Assembly: GCA_038659295.1 (NCBI GenBank)
Contig: JASNGC010000002.1
Span: 434,001 to 498,000, forward strand
DNA: 64,000 nucleotides
Direction: 5' to 3'
Source: Enterocytospora artemiae
Taxonomy: Eukaryota > Microsporidia
The notes under the pieces: model-generated
What the model was told of the DNA's origin: nothing
Database searches by the model: none
What the model saw: the letters and a program-made list of their open reading frames with translations, nothing else
Shown: one piece after another, positions 27,364 through 36,842 of the stretch
Numbering within the stretch: position 1 is the first letter of the stretch
Layout of the letters: every line of letters begins with the position of its first letter
Made by a program: the position numbers and the translations under genes

Positions 27364-29187
27364 ATGCATAAAATTATAGACGAGGTAATAAACAATCCAA
27401 GTCTTTACGATGATATGTTTGTGAAAAAGTATGTGAAGATTGATACTGAGTGTTTTATCTGCAATATGGAGATGTCGAAAGACATAAGAAAGTTGAGCGT
27501 AGGACCAGCAAATGCACTTGGAGGACCAGAAGAAGAAAATAAATTGAATATATGTAAGGAAAATGACAACATATCAGGGACAACATCGAGGATAGCGTCT
27601 GAACAATCCAAATCTATTTCCAATGCTGAAGTTGATCAGCAAGGTTCCATCTCTAAAGATGATCACTATATTTCTGGAAACACCAAATATATTATGTCAA
27701 ATATGAATTTGTACAAATTCTCCAGGCCAGTCAACTTTCCGATATCCAAATCCCGTTCACAATTATCGCCTAGAAGAATAGAAAATTACATAAAGTTTAT
27801 TAATTCTATCGATTTGAGTAAAACAACAAGGTCTATAAAATTGTTTGAGGTGCATGTATTTCATGATATTTTTGTAAGTGGGGTCACTGATAATATCATC
27901 GACCAATTTATCAACAAGCTGGTTGATGATCCTCTCGATTATGAGAAAGGACTCAAGGTTACCTGCTTAAATATACTAATTTTTGCATACTACTATTGTC
28001 TTACGTCCGGTAATAAACAGACACACGGTCCACAACTCATCAAACTCAAAAAAAAAATTTCATCAAACTCATATCTCTTTAAACCAGAAATGAAGTTCAC
28101 AATCAATTTTACAAAAGACCATTTTATTAACGGGTATATTTATCAGATGAATGGCAATAGCGATCCATATGAGGAATCTGTCTTTTTAAATCACATATAT
28201 TTGAATTTCAAGGACGACAGAAGTATTTTTCATAGGCGATTAATAGATAGCTTGGCCAGGATTGACCCAAAATATCTATTCAGCTTCCTGAAAAATGTTT
28301 TTACCCACGGAACCATTCTGTATTCGTGTGTGAGTGAATTACAGCTTTACCAGTTGATATTTTCGTTCTATAAAAACTCGTTAAAATCAGAATTTTATTT
28401 TGGACTACTAGAGATTTTATTCTACAGGGTTGGGATAGCTGAGATCACAGATCTCATAATTAAAGAAATTCTTTCCCTAAATCTCAAATCCCCAAAGTAT
28501 GCAAAAATGAAATATTTGGTAGAAATAACTACATTCAAGTTTATGAACGAATTTAAAGACTTTTTTATTCAACACAAAGATTCCTTTGATGCAATAAACC
28601 ACGGGTTTACTCAACTGACAACGATTTCAAGGGTGAAATGGGATTTACAAAAAGAAATTAATATGTACAACCTTGAAGGTGACTTGCAAGGATATTTTGA
28701 GACTTCTCTTGTCAAATATTCTCAAAACGATGCAAGTATACAAATAAGAGATAATGAGGATAAGTGTTTTGTACTAAATGAGTCATGTGAAAGAGAGACA
28801 TCGATTAATCACTTCACTTTGGAGGTTCTCGATATATGTGTGTGTTTATTTGAAGCCATTACCGTAGAGTTTGTTCAAACTATGTTTAAAGATTTCATAG
28901 CCTTCCTAATTGAATGTTTTGGAAAAATATCAATAATAGATCAAAAATTTTTAGAGTTTAATAAAAATAGCTGGGATAAGCTTTCGAAGATCATATTATT
29001 TGGTCAGAGATATGGAGTGCAAGATATTGACCTTAAAAAAAAGAAATGCGGTAACATTATGAAGATGTCTAAGGTTACTAAAACGGTTGAAAAATTATGG
29101 AGCGATATTGTCAGCATAGAGGATCTGGCAGTATCTACCGGAAAGCATATAGTTCGAATTAGAAAGAAGGGTTTCAAAATAGACTAG
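27364..29187 (+). CDS. Orphan helical protein, 607 aa
   Basis: Not recognised. A variable, charged region (about residues 40-110) is followed by a long, probably all-helical domain. Few distinctive motifs; the C-terminus is basic (KHIVRIRKKGFKID). The composition suggests a soluble HEAT-like or scaffold protein. The ATG is four bases after AGCCCAA. It is convergent with SEC3. Confidence 0.55.
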   Translation: MHKIIDEVINNPSLYDDMFVKKYVKIDTECFICNMEMSKDIRKLSVGPANALGGPEEENKLNICKENDNISGTTSRIASEQSKSISNAEVDQQGSISKDDHYISGNTKYIMSNMNLYKFSRPVNFPISKSRSQLSPRRIENYIKFINSIDLSKTTRSIKLFEVHVFHDIFVSGVTDNIIDQFINKLVDDPLDYEKGLKVTCLNILIFAYYYCLTSGNKQTHGPQLIKLKKKISSNSYLFKPEMKFTINFTKDHFINGYIYQMNGNSDPYEESVFLNHIYLNFKDDRSIFHRRLIDSLARIDPKYLFSFLKNVFTHGTILYSCVSELQLYQLIFSFYKNSLKSEFYFGLLEILFYRVGIAEITDLIIKEILSLNLKSPKYAKMKYLVEITTFKFMNEFKDFFIQHKDSFDAINHGFTQLTTISRVKWDLQKEINMYNLEGDLQGYFETSLVKYSQNDASIQIRDNEDKCFVLNESCERETSINHFTLEVLDICVCLFEAITVEFVQTMFKDFIAFLIECFGKISIIDQKFLEFNKNSWDKLSKIILFGQRYGVQDIDLKKKKCGNIMKMSKVTKTVEKLWSDIVSIEDLAVSTGKHIVRIRKKGFKID

Positions 29188-29469
29188 AGACGTTTATGAA
29201 CATAATTTTAAATTTTACCACATCAATTTAATACAGTTTCCCTCTTTGGAACGTATATGGATGGTTTTATGCACCTACAGTATATATGCTTAACAAAGAA
29301 CATTAGTCTCGTTCGCAAAAAGCCAGGAACTGTTTGATTCCAAGAAAAAACATATTCTTGAGATTTCCCTTATAGATAAGTTTTTATCTCTAAAGATTAA
29401 TAAATCAATAAAACTTAATAATTACTCTATATCTACACTAAAGCTGTGTGCCAAGATCATTGTGCAATA

Positions 29470-30945
29470 TTATTCTACAGCTGTATTCTCAAAGAGTTTA
29501 AGAAGCTCATCTTGTGATTTCTTATCTGCATTTTCCAAAACTACCTCCCTGACAAAAAACAATATCTCATTTGAAACTTCACTTTTATCCAAGTTAATCA
29601 TTTGAATTACCTCCTTTGTCCGATCCATCTCGTTTTCTGAAGAAAATATGAAATCGATCAGTTTCGGAACAATCAATTTTTTAATATCAGTTATAACAGA
29701 AGCCTTTTTGATTTCTAACTCATCCATTTGATTTGTTGCAATCGAGCTGATCATCTGTAATCGAGAAATCATTTTATTCAGGTCACTACCATCCATATGC
29801 TTTGTCAGTCTATCAAGATATAAACTTAGCAGCTTCAGCTTTAGTTCCCCCATTCCATTCTGAATCAAAACCTGTTTCAGAACAGAAATGTTCGTTGATT
29901 GTTCCAAATTTTCTTTTTCGGATTTTAGAAATATTTCCTCGAGCAACTTGTATTTTGTCTGAAGCTCATCATGAAAATGCCGATAAACAATGTTCATTTC
30001 ATTTCTGTCCTCCTCAATAAATGGAGAAATCGAAACCAATGTAACAAACTTGTTCTTTTTAGACAGTTTGTCTATGAAATCGAAAATAAGAGTATTAGTG
30101 TTTTTGAAAACTTCCTGGGTTTTGGGATGTACCTGATCAGACCTAATTTCCATATTCTTCAGGAAATTGATTTCGCAGCCTACCAGAGAAGAATAGCTTT
30201 TTATAAGTACCTCCACACACACATACAGCTTCTTGGGGTCATCCACTAAGAGAAGAATGCTTTTGAGATTGGACTCAAACTCATTTTGGTACAGATTTTT
30301 TGCGTGATTTATATAGGAGCCCAGAATGACGGTATAGTATTCATCATATTGTTGACTGTGCTGAAATATAAACTTAAACTGCCTCATTGACTTGTAAAGA
30401 CTTGTGTGCACCCGTAACTCTCCAGAGCTTTGAGTTTTTACAAGCGCTTTGCTCAAAAAGGCAACAAATCTTTTGAAAAAGATTCTCTGGGTCTCTTCGA
30501 TTTTCTTTCTTGTCTCCTTTACAACCCGGATTGTAAACTTCTCGACTTCAAAGCCAGATAAAATATCCAGGGATCTTTCCATTTTGACCAAATCATCTAT
30601 ATTATTAAATGATCCGTTGTGCAGAATCGATAGATGTTCGTCATCGATACTTAGAGCAATTGTCAAATTCTTGAGTTTTTCATAGACCTGCCGCTCACAT
30701 TCCATTTTGAATTCTAACTGGCGATTTTTCTCCTGGATTTCGTTTAACTCAATTCCCAGAGCATTGAGTTGAATATCATAAATAGAGAAGTTAGATTTAA
30801 TGGATTCGATATCGGACCTAATCATCTGGAAGTATGGAACAACTTCCTTCATATTTGCCGAATATTCTTTTAAATTTTCTATCTTTACCATGTCCGATGT
30901 AACATTTTCTGCACTCAGAAAAACATCATCGATTTCCTTTTCCAT
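29470..30945 (-). CDS. SEC3: Exocyst subunit SEC3 (EXOC1), lacking the N-terminal PH domain
   Basis: 491 residues. The N-terminal coiled coil (YFQMIRSDIESIKSNFSIYDIQLNALGIELNEIQ) and the following LKNLTIALSIDDEHLSIL...IDDLVKMERSLDIL reproduce the conserved Sec3 core, with helical bundles thereafter. Fungal and animal Sec3 carry an N-terminal PH-like domain that binds PI(4,5)P2 and Rho GTPases; here translation begins directly at the coiled coil. The ATG follows CACCC with no gap, so this is not a missed upstream start. The C-terminus is also shorter than usual. Confidence 0.7.
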   Translation of the reverse strand: MEKEIDDVFLSAENVTSDMVKIENLKEYSANMKEVVPYFQMIRSDIESIKSNFSIYDIQLNALGIELNEIQEKNRQLEFKMECERQVYEKLKNLTIALSIDDEHLSILHNGSFNNIDDLVKMERSLDILSGFEVEKFTIRVVKETRKKIEETQRIFFKRFVAFLSKALVKTQSSGELRVHTSLYKSMRQFKFIFQHSQQYDEYYTVILGSYINHAKNLYQNEFESNLKSILLLVDDPKKLYVCVEVLIKSYSSLVGCEINFLKNMEIRSDQVHPKTQEVFKNTNTLIFDFIDKLSKKNKFVTLVSISPFIEEDRNEMNIVYRHFHDELQTKYKLLEEIFLKSEKENLEQSTNISVLKQVLIQNGMGELKLKLLSLYLDRLTKHMDGSDLNKMISRLQMISSIATNQMDELEIKKASVITDIKKLIVPKLIDFIFSSENEMDRTKEVIQMINLDKSEVSNEILFFVREVVLENADKKSQDELLKLFENTAVE

Positions 30946-31298
30946 GGGTGAATAAACAATGAAAACCTAATGATTGATTTAGCAAATTGCTATTGCCTCT
31001 TCAATTAAAGGAAAGCCGAGAATTTATCACCTAAATATGTGATGAGGAAATATTACATGAGGCACGAAACTTCATTAACAAGTTTTAAGGCAACTGGCTA
31101 CAGATGTAATCATCCATTCTCCCGTCTCATAAATCTATTTCAATATGGTGAGCATTGCACAAATATTTTTCAGGCCTAGCCAAGTTCATTATTTTCTGTG
31201 CAGATACACTTGAATAGATCAATCTACTCGATTTGAATACTATTTTAGGACAGCTGAGTTCCACATTCCTTTAAAAGTAATATTTTACTTCCCCCAGT
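30946..31298. other. Divergent promoter region, 353 bp
   Basis: Spacer between SEC3 and the EDC4-like gene, with C-rich start motifs at both edges (CACCC and CCCCC). No coding or RNA gene was seen. Confidence 0.45.
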
Positions 31299-34200
31299 AT
31301 GAATGCTAAAATAAATGAATTTTTAGCAGATAATGATGAAAGCAGTGATACATATGAATTAGAATATCCTTGTAACGACTGTAAGAACGAAAGAAGCTTA
31401 AATTTAGAGATACGTGCCGTTTCAAAGCCACCATCGGTGAAGGCATCAAACTCACTTATTCACACAGACATGATTAGTTTTTTTTATACTTTTGATTGTA
31501 AAGTACTGAATTTCGAAACTTCAGAAGTATACACTGCTCCAGAAACAATTATTGAGCTTTTTATTGTAGAGGAACACCACAGATACTGTTTTGTCCTGAC
31601 AGAACATAATAAGTTGGTTTACACTATCTTTGGATTGAAAGCTACGAGAAGGACCATTTGCAACAATGTTTTGCAAATGGTCAAAACCAAGAATAGAATA
31701 TACTACTTACAGAAGAAGGACCATCTTTATCTTGTTGGAGAAGTTATATTTAATGGCATGGAGTTTATCACCAAACAAATTTCACCATTTTTTAACGGCG
31801 ATAATTTGAATTTAGTAGGAACAGACGGAACATTTTATATCATTAAAAATAATCAAATATTTGACAAGAATAATATAGAAAATTGCAGTTGGAGAGGCAG
31901 TTTTGTCCACAGATTCAAGAATTTTCATGCAGTGGGAAATGTGTCGTGCAGAAATTATGAGCTTTTCCTATATAAAGGCTATCTTCAGGTTGCAAAACTG
32001 GTGCTGCAAGGAGATTTTAGACGTCAGGTAAGAGCTTATGAAGATATTATCGTGATCTCATGCAGGGACAGGTTTACTATAGTAAAAATCTGTGAGGATG
32101 ATATGTGTATTAATGATGACTTTTCTGTTAATTTTACAGTTTACAGCTACGATATTTATGTGTATCATATGACCCTATATATTACGATTTTGACTGATAA
32201 GCAGGATTTTAAGGAGGAGGATTCAATCATAGACTTATCAGACAGATCCCAGCCTAGTGTAATGAACTATATAAGTAACAATAGTGATATATGCTATGCA
32301 TATAAGATGCCACACAGTGTTATTGATAGCTCTGTATTCACACAAATTTCACTCTTGGATCCAGTCAAGTTGTATAAATCGTTGTCTGCTGCTTTTCTAC
32401 AGCAAGCTAGCGATAGGGGCTTTATGAATTATGACTCCAATCTCTTGGAACAGATATTCTTTTCAAAAGCATTAAACACAGATGAAAGGCGAGAGTTCGA
32501 AGCATTACCTGACAAAATTAAGGATCAGATTATTGATGGGTTTTCGGACTTTATTGCTGGTTCGAAAAAACTGAAGGATTTTGAGAGATTAATTCTTAAG
32601 AATACCCAAAAAGATGGATTCTTACAGAAGTATTTTTTATTTAATATTTCACCAGAGCATCGAAAAGAGTTTCGGAATATAACCCCTAATATAACTAATA
32701 TGATAAACGACTCTTTCCTTGCCGAAGTCAAATCGAAATTAGTAAATAGACTCACACAAAAGGCGAGCAATCAACAAGCTAAAGCCTCTCAAACAAGCAC
32801 ATCTTCTCCTGTAATTGATAATGAATCCATTATGAACAGTTTGGAGAATAATTCTTCATCCCAAAGGGATTCTAAAAATTTAGACAAACAAAATGTTCAA
32901 ACTAAGGAAGGTTCGTTCCATGATGGAAACATATCCAGTATGGAAGAAATATCAACCAAAGATGGCGAGGAATCTGATAAAGATGATACTTCCCCAAATA
33001 CTGAGGCAATTTCAGTTTGCGAAAACACACAAAATAATATTGTCGAATCAGAAATCGATTCTCCAGAGAATGATAATGCAGGGAACAATGTGATGAGCTA
33101 TAATATCTCTGAAATTCAAAACGACAGCATGGAATATGGCACCGATGAAGCTTGTTTTAAACCGGATGAAGCTGTAAAAGATGTTAAGGAGACTAAAGTT
33201 GATGACGAGGATTTTATTAATTATTCTAGTAATACTTCTCCACCCAGAAGTGAGGAATCTCTGAAAACTGCCAGGTTAATACTCTCCAAATATTTGGATA
33301 CAAAGGGTTCATTTGGGTTTAAAAGATTTCGTGAAGATATTAAGCTTGGTCTTTTTGATCACAATGAAGTTGGTAAACTCTTGGAGAATTTCATTGATGC
33401 TCTCAATCAAGATATATCGATGGACAGTGAGTCACAAACAAAAAAATCTAAGGCAAAAACTCAGAGAATTAAACAAATAAATTCCATCATTAGTGAGTTG
33501 TATGCATATTCTATCACGGAGAGGGACACACCTGTTCATATAGGTGAAGAAAGTTCCTCTTGCGTCAATTATAATGTATCGGTGGATTCCATGGTAGATC
33601 CTATTGCATCCATAGAAGTATGTGATGAGAAGAAAAGTTTACTATCTAAGCCAACCATCAAAAATCACGTTACTAACTCCATGCCTGGCCTGATGGACTC
33701 ATCTGCATGTTCGGGAAAAATCAATAAATCTCAGAAAAAAGATGTCAATAAGGGCAGGGCATTAGATTCTGCCGTGAAGGAAGAGCTTGAAAATACCTCA
33801 CAACCTGACAGATTCCAAAGGTATTTTGCAAAAAATGGGGCTTCAGAAAAGATGCTTCTGGGGAAGGGATTAGATGCTTCTGATGCTGGACAACATCTCG
33901 AGAAATTATTTGATCGTCTGATGCAACAGCAGTCAAGAGCGCTTTCAGATCTTAAGATCAGCTTGGAACACTATGTTGAAAAGAGTATCAGTCGGGCATT
34001 TAGTGGCTCAGAAGCTTATAAGAGTCTTGTTGTAGATGTCTTGGCCCCTAAGATAGAGGCTGTTCTCACTGAAATGAAGGTTCAAGTTATTGCGGAAGTT
34101 AGAGACATGAGAGGTGTTCTTGCCACTCCAATCGAACCAAGGCTATTGAAAAACCTGAAGGATGGTGAGATTTCTGTGGAAGAATTGGTTCAAAAGATGC

Positions 34201-34568
34201 TCCAGATGAGCAAGGGAGATTTCAAGCTAACGGTTGAGTTTTTTACTCTGAACCGGGAAATGCTATTGGAAGTCTCCCAAGACTCTCTTGTAGCACTTAT
34301 AATAAAGCTAGGAGAGCTTTTGGGAAATTGCAACCCAGCCGCGTTCGACTCTCTCTCTGAGGCTTATGAAGTGTTTTTGGAGGAGATTAACATATCATCA
34401 GTTTCTATAGATCTTATTCCGAAATTGGCAACGATTCTAAAGATAACAGCATCATTGGATAATATCTCCAATGGTAGAAATCCGGAACTGTTGTTTTTGA
34501 TAAAGCTGACACAGAAAAAGATAAGTCAGCGTAGTGCATTGATTGGAACATTGAAACTGAAAAAATAG
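31299..34568 (+). CDS. Possible mRNA-decapping scaffold (EDC4/Ge-1-like)
   Basis: 1089 residues. The first ~350 look strand-rich with repeated short beta segments, as in a beta-propeller. A disordered Ser/Asp/Asn-rich linker spans about 490-640. The end is helical: a coiled coil (LEKLFDRLMQQQSRALSDLK) and then KLTVEFFTLNREMLLEVSQDSLVALIIKLGELL. Propeller, acidic linker and helical tail, plus this last pattern, resemble EDC4/Ge-1, which bridges DCP2 and DCP1 in P-bodies. Sequence similarity is thin, so this is a lead. The ATG is preceded by CCCCCAGT. Confidence 0.4.
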   Translation: MNAKINEFLADNDESSDTYELEYPCNDCKNERSLNLEIRAVSKPPSVKASNSLIHTDMISFFYTFDCKVLNFETSEVYTAPETIIELFIVEEHHRYCFVLTEHNKLVYTIFGLKATRRTICNNVLQMVKTKNRIYYLQKKDHLYLVGEVIFNGMEFITKQISPFFNGDNLNLVGTDGTFYIIKNNQIFDKNNIENCSWRGSFVHRFKNFHAVGNVSCRNYELFLYKGYLQVAKLVLQGDFRRQVRAYEDIIVISCRDRFTIVKICEDDMCINDDFSVNFTVYSYDIYVYHMTLYITILTDKQDFKEEDSIIDLSDRSQPSVMNYISNNSDICYAYKMPHSVIDSSVFTQISLLDPVKLYKSLSAAFLQQASDRGFMNYDSNLLEQIFFSKALNTDERREFEALPDKIKDQIIDGFSDFIAGSKKLKDFERLILKNTQKDGFLQKYFLFNISPEHRKEFRNITPNITNMINDSFLAEVKSKLVNRLTQKASNQQAKASQTSTSSPVIDNESIMNSLENNSSSQRDSKNLDKQNVQTKEGSFHDGNISSMEEISTKDGEESDKDDTSPNTEAISVCENTQNNIVESEIDSPENDNAGNNVMSYNISEIQNDSMEYGTDEACFKPDEAVKDVKETKVDDEDFINYSSNTSPPRSEESLKTARLILSKYLDTKGSFGFKRFREDIKLGLFDHNEVGKLLENFIDALNQDISMDSESQTKKSKAKTQRIKQINSIISELYAYSITERDTPVHIGEESSSCVNYNVSVDSMVDPIASIEVCDEKKSLLSKPTIKNHVTNSMPGLMDSSACSGKINKSQKKDVNKGRALDSAVKEELENTSQPDRFQRYFAKNGASEKMLLGKGLDASDAGQHLEKLFDRLMQQQSRALSDLKISLEHYVEKSISRAFSGSEAYKSLVVDVLAPKIEAVLTEMKVQVIAEVRDMRGVLATPIEPRLLKNLKDGEISVEELVQKMLQMSKGDFKLTVEFFTLNREMLLEVSQDSLVALIIKLGELLGNCNPAAFDSLSEAYEVFLEEINISSVSIDLIPKLATILKITASLDNISNGRNPELLFLIKLTQKKISQRSALIGTLKLKK

Positions 34569-34668
34569 AATAAATCAGGAATTCCACCAAATACACTGTT
34601 GTCGTTGTACATTTTTTAACACACAAAGCAAAACCCATCACCGTGGCGATGTCCTTGTTGATCAAAAA

Positions 34669-34740
34669 CGAACACGACGGGATTCGAACCCACAGCCTTC
34701 GGCTCCGTAGACCGACGCGCTACCATTGCGCCACGTGTCC
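34669..34740 (-). tRNA. tRNA-Arg(ACG)
   Basis: A 72-nt tRNA. The acceptor stem GGACACG pairs with CGTGTTC (two G-U pairs), the D-arm is GCGC-AATGGTA-GCGC, the anticodon stem TCGGT/GCCGA with loop CTACGGA (anticodon ACG, read as ICG for CGU/CGC/CGA), the T-arm GTGGG-TTCGAAT-CCCGT, and discriminator G. A TTTTT terminator follows directly (34664-34668 on the complement). The long spacer 34569-34951 contains nothing else that I recognise. Confidence 0.95.
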
Positions 34741-34951
34741 TCGAAACCCTCTACAGGGCACTTAAGACAAATCACTTTTCTTGAATCAAATTTATTGCTC
34801 AAATTAGCGAACAGCATCATCCTAAATCTGAAGAGTCCTAACTTCACAACAATTTCTTTGGTTTTTACAGAAATAGTATTTATTTGAAAAAATAAATACA
34901 ATAAAACTGTTTCATATTACCAAAATAAAAAAGAAAAATCGAAAAGAAACA

Positions 34952-36742
34952 ATGCGACAAAGACGAAGAGGCACAAAGATGAAGAAATCAGAATCTATGC
35001 CGAATAGTGCAGAGGTGAAAGTTTTACAGGACTGTGTAACTGAGGAACAGAATAGTTGTGGGTCTTTGCATATTGATAAAGTAGAAAAAACAGATATGTA
35101 TAAGGTATCTCAAAGTACCTTAAGAGATATTGAGATTGGATCATCTCATATAAACGAACATCTGGTGGACAGTTGCATGCATGTTGAAAATTCTATAATA
35201 GTCAATCAATTTAGCTCACTGCCCATTCCTATTGGCATAGAAGAAACAAATGGGCCTGAGGAGACTCTGGGTGAGATTGCAGTTGATGATGCGCTGTATT
35301 TAAGAAATGAACAAACTCCAATTTATGATTCTGCTGACATTGATGGCAAACTGAAATTGTATGCCGAGAGAAACCTGCAAATTAGAAATAAATTGCAAAA
35401 TTCAAAAATCAGTCAACTTGAACTAGCAGACGAAGAAACATTTGAAAACGTAATGCAAAATCTATCACCCATTGAAATAGGCAGTGTGTTTTCTCAAGGA
35501 TCTCAGGAAATTACCAACCAGACCTTTCAAATCAAAGAACTTGAAACCTCATCTGTTACTGTGGATCAGAAAGTCGATTATCAAAAGTTTGTTGAAGTAA
35601 ATGGAAGGAAGAGATCTAATGATGCTTTAGAGTTCCAGAAAACAAATAGGACCTGCCAGGGCAACAAAATAGATGAGTTAAAAAAGAAATTCGATCAAAG
35701 AGAGGACTCTGTCTATTCATCTTTTAAGAGTAACAATCCTATTGGAAAGAATTCAGTGGAAACCCGGATAAATGAAGAAAAGGAAGATGACTTAGAGGAG
35801 CTGAATGCATTCATTCAAAATACAGATTATAGTAAAGAGACACCTTCATTAGATAGGATTAATATTTCAATTACTCCTAAGGTCAGTGTGAAAGAATTAG
35901 CATCAAAAATCGAAAGAATGAATGAAAACACTAATCAGTTTGAAATCTTAGAATTTAAACCATTCAGCAAACCAAACACCACCACTCCATCTAAACCGTT
36001 GGGACCAAAGTTAACTATTGAGGAGGAGAAAGCCCTAATAAATGAAGCCAGTAAAAACATTGTTGATGTCTTAGGATTTGATGAAATTTTGAACGAATTC
36101 AGAGGAAATGAGTTGGCCCATGGTGATATCGCTGGCTATGAGCAATCACTGTCGAAAGAAACACTCAAGTTTGTTGGAAACAACGAATGTCAGGTTGATA
36201 AGCATCAAAAGAAGTTGTTCATCAGTGATGAAGATCCGTATAATCAGAAAATCAGGGAAGCAGATCTGCAATTTGTTGACAAATTTAAGGTAGTCGAAAA
36301 AATAAGCCCAGTACATGTTAGAAAAATGAGAAATCAAAGAAAATACACCATTGGAAATAATGTAGACTGTGATTCTGAAAATGATTCGTCTGATTACTCA
36401 ACTAGGGACTTTTCTTCTGGTTTAACAAAATCAGCACTTACTCTTAAGGATAGCACTACACCTTATAGAGTTATGGATTTAACGGAACAAGATGCTTTAA
36501 ATATATCCTTTATGGTCAGCCAGAAGCCACACAAAGAGGAGGAATCGCCTACAGAAACTGCAATAAAGAAGCATAGTAATTACACCTATCTCAATAGTAC
36601 TATTGTAGACATGGCTAAAAAAGAAAGAACACTAATTCCCGACGAGCAGATACAGGTCACATATTGGATTAAGGATGAGGTGAAAATTAAGAGAGGGATC
36701 TTTTCTAGACTAAAGTCGCTCTTTTGTTGTCAAAGAGAATAA
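34952..36742 (+). CDS. Orphan acidic protein with Cys-containing basic C-terminus
   Basis: 596 residues, largely disordered and acidic, no family recognised. It begins with a basic patch (RQRRRGTKMKK) and ends IKRGIFSRLKSLFCCQRE: an amphipathic basic-hydrophobic helix with two adjacent Cys, the sort of tail that can be palmitoylated and held on a membrane. No C-rich start block. AATAAA overlaps the stop. Confidence 0.55.
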   Translation: MRQRRRGTKMKKSESMPNSAEVKVLQDCVTEEQNSCGSLHIDKVEKTDMYKVSQSTLRDIEIGSSHINEHLVDSCMHVENSIIVNQFSSLPIPIGIEETNGPEETLGEIAVDDALYLRNEQTPIYDSADIDGKLKLYAERNLQIRNKLQNSKISQLELADEETFENVMQNLSPIEIGSVFSQGSQEITNQTFQIKELETSSVTVDQKVDYQKFVEVNGRKRSNDALEFQKTNRTCQGNKIDELKKKFDQREDSVYSSFKSNNPIGKNSVETRINEEKEDDLEELNAFIQNTDYSKETPSLDRINISITPKVSVKELASKIERMNENTNQFEILEFKPFSKPNTTTPSKPLGPKLTIEEEKALINEASKNIVDVLGFDEILNEFRGNELAHGDIAGYEQSLSKETLKFVGNNECQVDKHQKKLFISDEDPYNQKIREADLQFVDKFKVVEKISPVHVRKMRNQRKYTIGNNVDCDSENDSSDYSTRDFSSGLTKSALTLKDSTTPYRVMDLTEQDALNISFMVSQKPHKEEESPTETAIKKHSNYTYLNSTIVDMAKKERTLIPDEQIQVTYWIKDEVKIKRGIFSRLKSLFCCQRE

Positions 36743-36842
36743 ATAAGCACCTATAACTCAACTTATCTAAACTGGCAGAAAAAATTAATATCTAGTTTAA
36801 GTTTTAAAAGCGACACCTAACCAACATCTTCATTTTAATAGT

